NCBI GenBank assembly: GCA_964463355.1
Contig: CAYXBP010000010.1
Span: 1 to 64,000, forward strand
Direction: 5' to 3'
Length of the DNA: 64,000 nucleotides
Origin: Firm-04 sp964463355
Lineage (GTDB): Bacteria; Bacillota; Clostridia; Oscillospirales; Ruminococcaceae
The notes beneath the pieces are model-generated. The model did not search any database, was not told the DNA's origin, and saw nothing but the letters and a program-made list of their open reading frames with translations. Positions 63,424 to 64,000 of this stretch are shown here, in pieces (positions within the stretch are counted from its first letter, which is position 1; every line of letters starts with the position of its first letter). The position numbers were made by a program, and so were the translations under genes.

Positions 63424-63550
63424 CGGCATCGACATGAAGAAACAGCATGAAGAAACGGAAGCACTCCAAAAGCAGATGCAGGAAGAATCTGATTTCATGG
63501 AAAGTGTGGAAGCGTTCCGCAGGCAGCATTCCACAACGCCCAAACTCTGA
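63401..63550 (+). CDS. small ORF overlapping the Fic-like gene (49 aa)
   Basis: The ATG at 63401 begins 23 bases before the Fic stop in another frame and gives MFYDYCIDGIDMKKQ followed by a Glu/Gln-rich helix; a second ATG at 63434 gives 38 residues. A coupled small partner, such as an antitoxin or adaptor, is possible. No strong ribosome binding site is seen, so it may be translated by coupling or not at all. Confidence 0.45.
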   Translation: MFYDYCIDGIDMKKQHEETEALQKQMQEESDFMESVEAFRRQHSTTPKL

Positions 63551-63552
63551 TT

Positions 63553-63622
63553 GTGCTATATGTAGCACGCAGTAATTTTTTGATTGAAAGCGCTTGAAAT
63601 TTTCTTTGGGATGTGGTAGAAT
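63553..63622 (+). promoter_or_regulatory. dyad operator copy 3 plus promoter, first small-RNA cassette
   Basis: GTGCTATATGTAGCAC (63553-63568) is followed by a shared tract ending TTGATTGAAAGCGCTTGA, then TTGAAA (63594-63599), 17 bases, TAGAAT (63617-63622). A second, smaller palindrome AAGCGCTT overlaps the -35. This block of 47 bases is repeated almost exactly at 63770. Confidence 0.72.
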
Positions 63623-63628
63623 AATACC

Positions 63629-63740
63629 ACTAGATGTTCGATTGCTTCGTCTTATTAGTGCTCACCGCTAGGGCTTCGGCTGAGAGTGAAGACTGAAAAA
63701 GCAATCCAAAGGGAACAGGCATTTTGTCTGTTCCCTTTGC
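63629..63740 (+). ncRNA. putative structured small RNA 1
   Basis: From the predicted start near 63629 the transcript has no good ORF but strong nested pairing: GATTGCTT/AAGCAATC (63640-63647 with 63699-63706) encloses GTCTT/AAGAC (63649-63653 with 63689-63693). A perfect 11-bp terminator stem, AAAGGGAACAG/CTGTTCCCTTT (63708-63738), closes it. Length is about 110 nt. No Rfam class was recognised. Confidence 0.55.
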
Positions 63741-63769
63741 CTTTGCTGATTTCAAAGCGCCGCCGTCCT

Positions 63770-63840
63770 GTGCTACATATAGCACGCGGTAAATTTTTTG
63801 ATTGAAAGCGCTTGACAAATCCCGATCTATGTGCTATAAT
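63770..63840 (+). promoter_or_regulatory. dyad operator copy 4 plus promoter, second small-RNA cassette
   Basis: GTGCTACATATAGCAC (63770-63785) is followed by the same tract as in cassette 1 and then TTGACA (63812-63817), 17 bases, TATAAT (63835-63840), a consensus promoter. Spacing from dyad to -35 differs by one base from cassette 1. Confidence 0.75.
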
Positions 63841-63846
63841 GACACT

Positions 63847-63976
63847 GGACAGGGCATTCAGCCCTGCGCCCTTGTATGGAAATCCTTGCGGTTTCTGTAA
63901 AAAGAGGTGAACCCTACCGCAGAAGTGGGAACTATGTCGAATAAAGGCTGTGCAGCGTTGCGCAGCCTTTAATTTT
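63847..63976 (+). ncRNA. putative structured small RNA 2
   Basis: From near 63847 the RNA contains CAGGGC/GCCCTG (63850-63866), TGCGGT/ACCGCA (63887-63921) and a terminator AAAGGCTGTGCA/TGCGCAGCCTTT (63943-63970) ending in AATTTTG. It has no convincing ORF. Its body is unlike small RNA 1 apart from the upstream cassette, so the two may be different RNAs under one control. The window ends shortly after, and more cassettes may follow. Confidence 0.55.
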
Positions 63977-64000
63977 GCGCACGGCAATTTTTCTGGAAGG

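Larger units (their letters stand above)
36750..64000 (+). mobile_element. integrative conjugative element (partial)
   Basis: After regulator copy 2, nearly all genes run rightward and encode partition, mobilisation, type IV secretion, DNA processing and toxin-antitoxin functions. The left edge lies somewhere in 36740-36980, after the last chromosomal promoter. No integrase, excisionase or direct-repeat attachment pair was found, so the right end and integrase lie beyond 64000. Base and codon style changes here (more GAT CGG and CCG use). Relaxase, VirD4, VirB4, VirB6 and pilin-like genes suggest self-transfer is possible. Confidence 0.85.

Noticed and set aside
63583..63817. AAAGCGCTT in the cassettes as a CcpA cre site
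   Set aside because: The core resembles cre, but the outer bases (TGAAAGCGCTTGA) break the symmetry needed. It may be a LacI-type site, but this cannot be shown.
63847..63976. Identity of small RNA 2 as 6S, SRP or tmRNA
   Set aside because: It lacks the long central bulge of 6S, the GGAA tetraloop domain of SRP and any tRNA-like end. Its mobile-element context also argues against it.
63630..63987. Minus-strand open frames across the small-RNA cassettes
   Set aside because: They cross both terminators and promoters, lack ribosome binding sites and have no recognisable protein features.
1..64000. CRISPR arrays, rRNA genes, insertion sequences or an integrase
   Set aside because: None was seen on reading through. 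No regularly spaced repeats, transposase motifs or tyrosine/serine recombinase motifs were noticed.

Overview
The window looks like a chromosome segment of a spore-forming, anaerobic, fibre-degrading member of the Oscillospiraceae, probably Ruminococcus-like. The evidence is the SpoIIGA/SigE/SpoIIR sporulation genes, a class III ribonucleotide reductase with its activase, GTP-dependent PEPCK, a sodium-pump decarboxylase beta subunit, and secreted proteins ending in type I dockerins (cellulosome-type modules). Most promoters are textbook sigma-A type (TTGACA-17-TATAAT) and ribosome binding sites are strong, which allowed many starts to be refined. The assignment is by gene content only.

Bases 1 to about 36.7 kb are ordinary chromosome. 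In order: tRNA-Phe (cut by the window edge) and tRNA-Asp; recG and mnmA; a yybP-ykoY-like riboswitch ahead of an oadB/oadG-like pair and a membrane-anchored unknown; a secreted SGNH esterase with dockerin; spoIIGA-sigE; a TM1266-type small regulator; pckG; spoIIR; fba; ppk1 with an AI-2E family exporter; an alanyl-tRNA editing protein; a CorA-like transporter; a sensor-regulator with ligand-binding, degenerate GGDEF and AraC domains; T-box-controlled thrS; a NifU-like/GGGtGRT pair of unknown function; a GH25 lipoprotein; cwlD; a probable nrdG-nrdD-trxB operon behind paired NrdR boxes; a secreted zinc protease with dockerin; and a second regulator of the same three-domain type.

From about 36.75 kb to the end lies most of an integrative conjugative element (ICE). 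It opens with parA and a parB that has lost an internal segment and is frameshifted. Next come a cluster of inverted repeats (candidate oriT), MobC, a MobP-type relaxase, and a type IV secretion set: VirD4, two VirB2-like small membrane proteins, VirB6-like, PrgI-like and VirB4. After these come an ArdC/zincin/MuF-C protein, an XRE regulator, topoisomerase III, a DUF3991-Toprim protein, a thermonuclease, VapBC, a winged-helix protein and a degenerate Fic protein. No integrase or far-end attachment site is visible, so the element runs past base 64000.

The least explained part is the last 450 bases and related sites. A 16-bp dyad, GTGCTAYATRTAGCAC, occurs four times, only inside the element. 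The last two copies sit in a 47-bp repeat that leads into a sigma-A promoter, a strongly folded non-coding segment and an intrinsic terminator. These look like tandem cassettes for small RNAs under one shared regulator.
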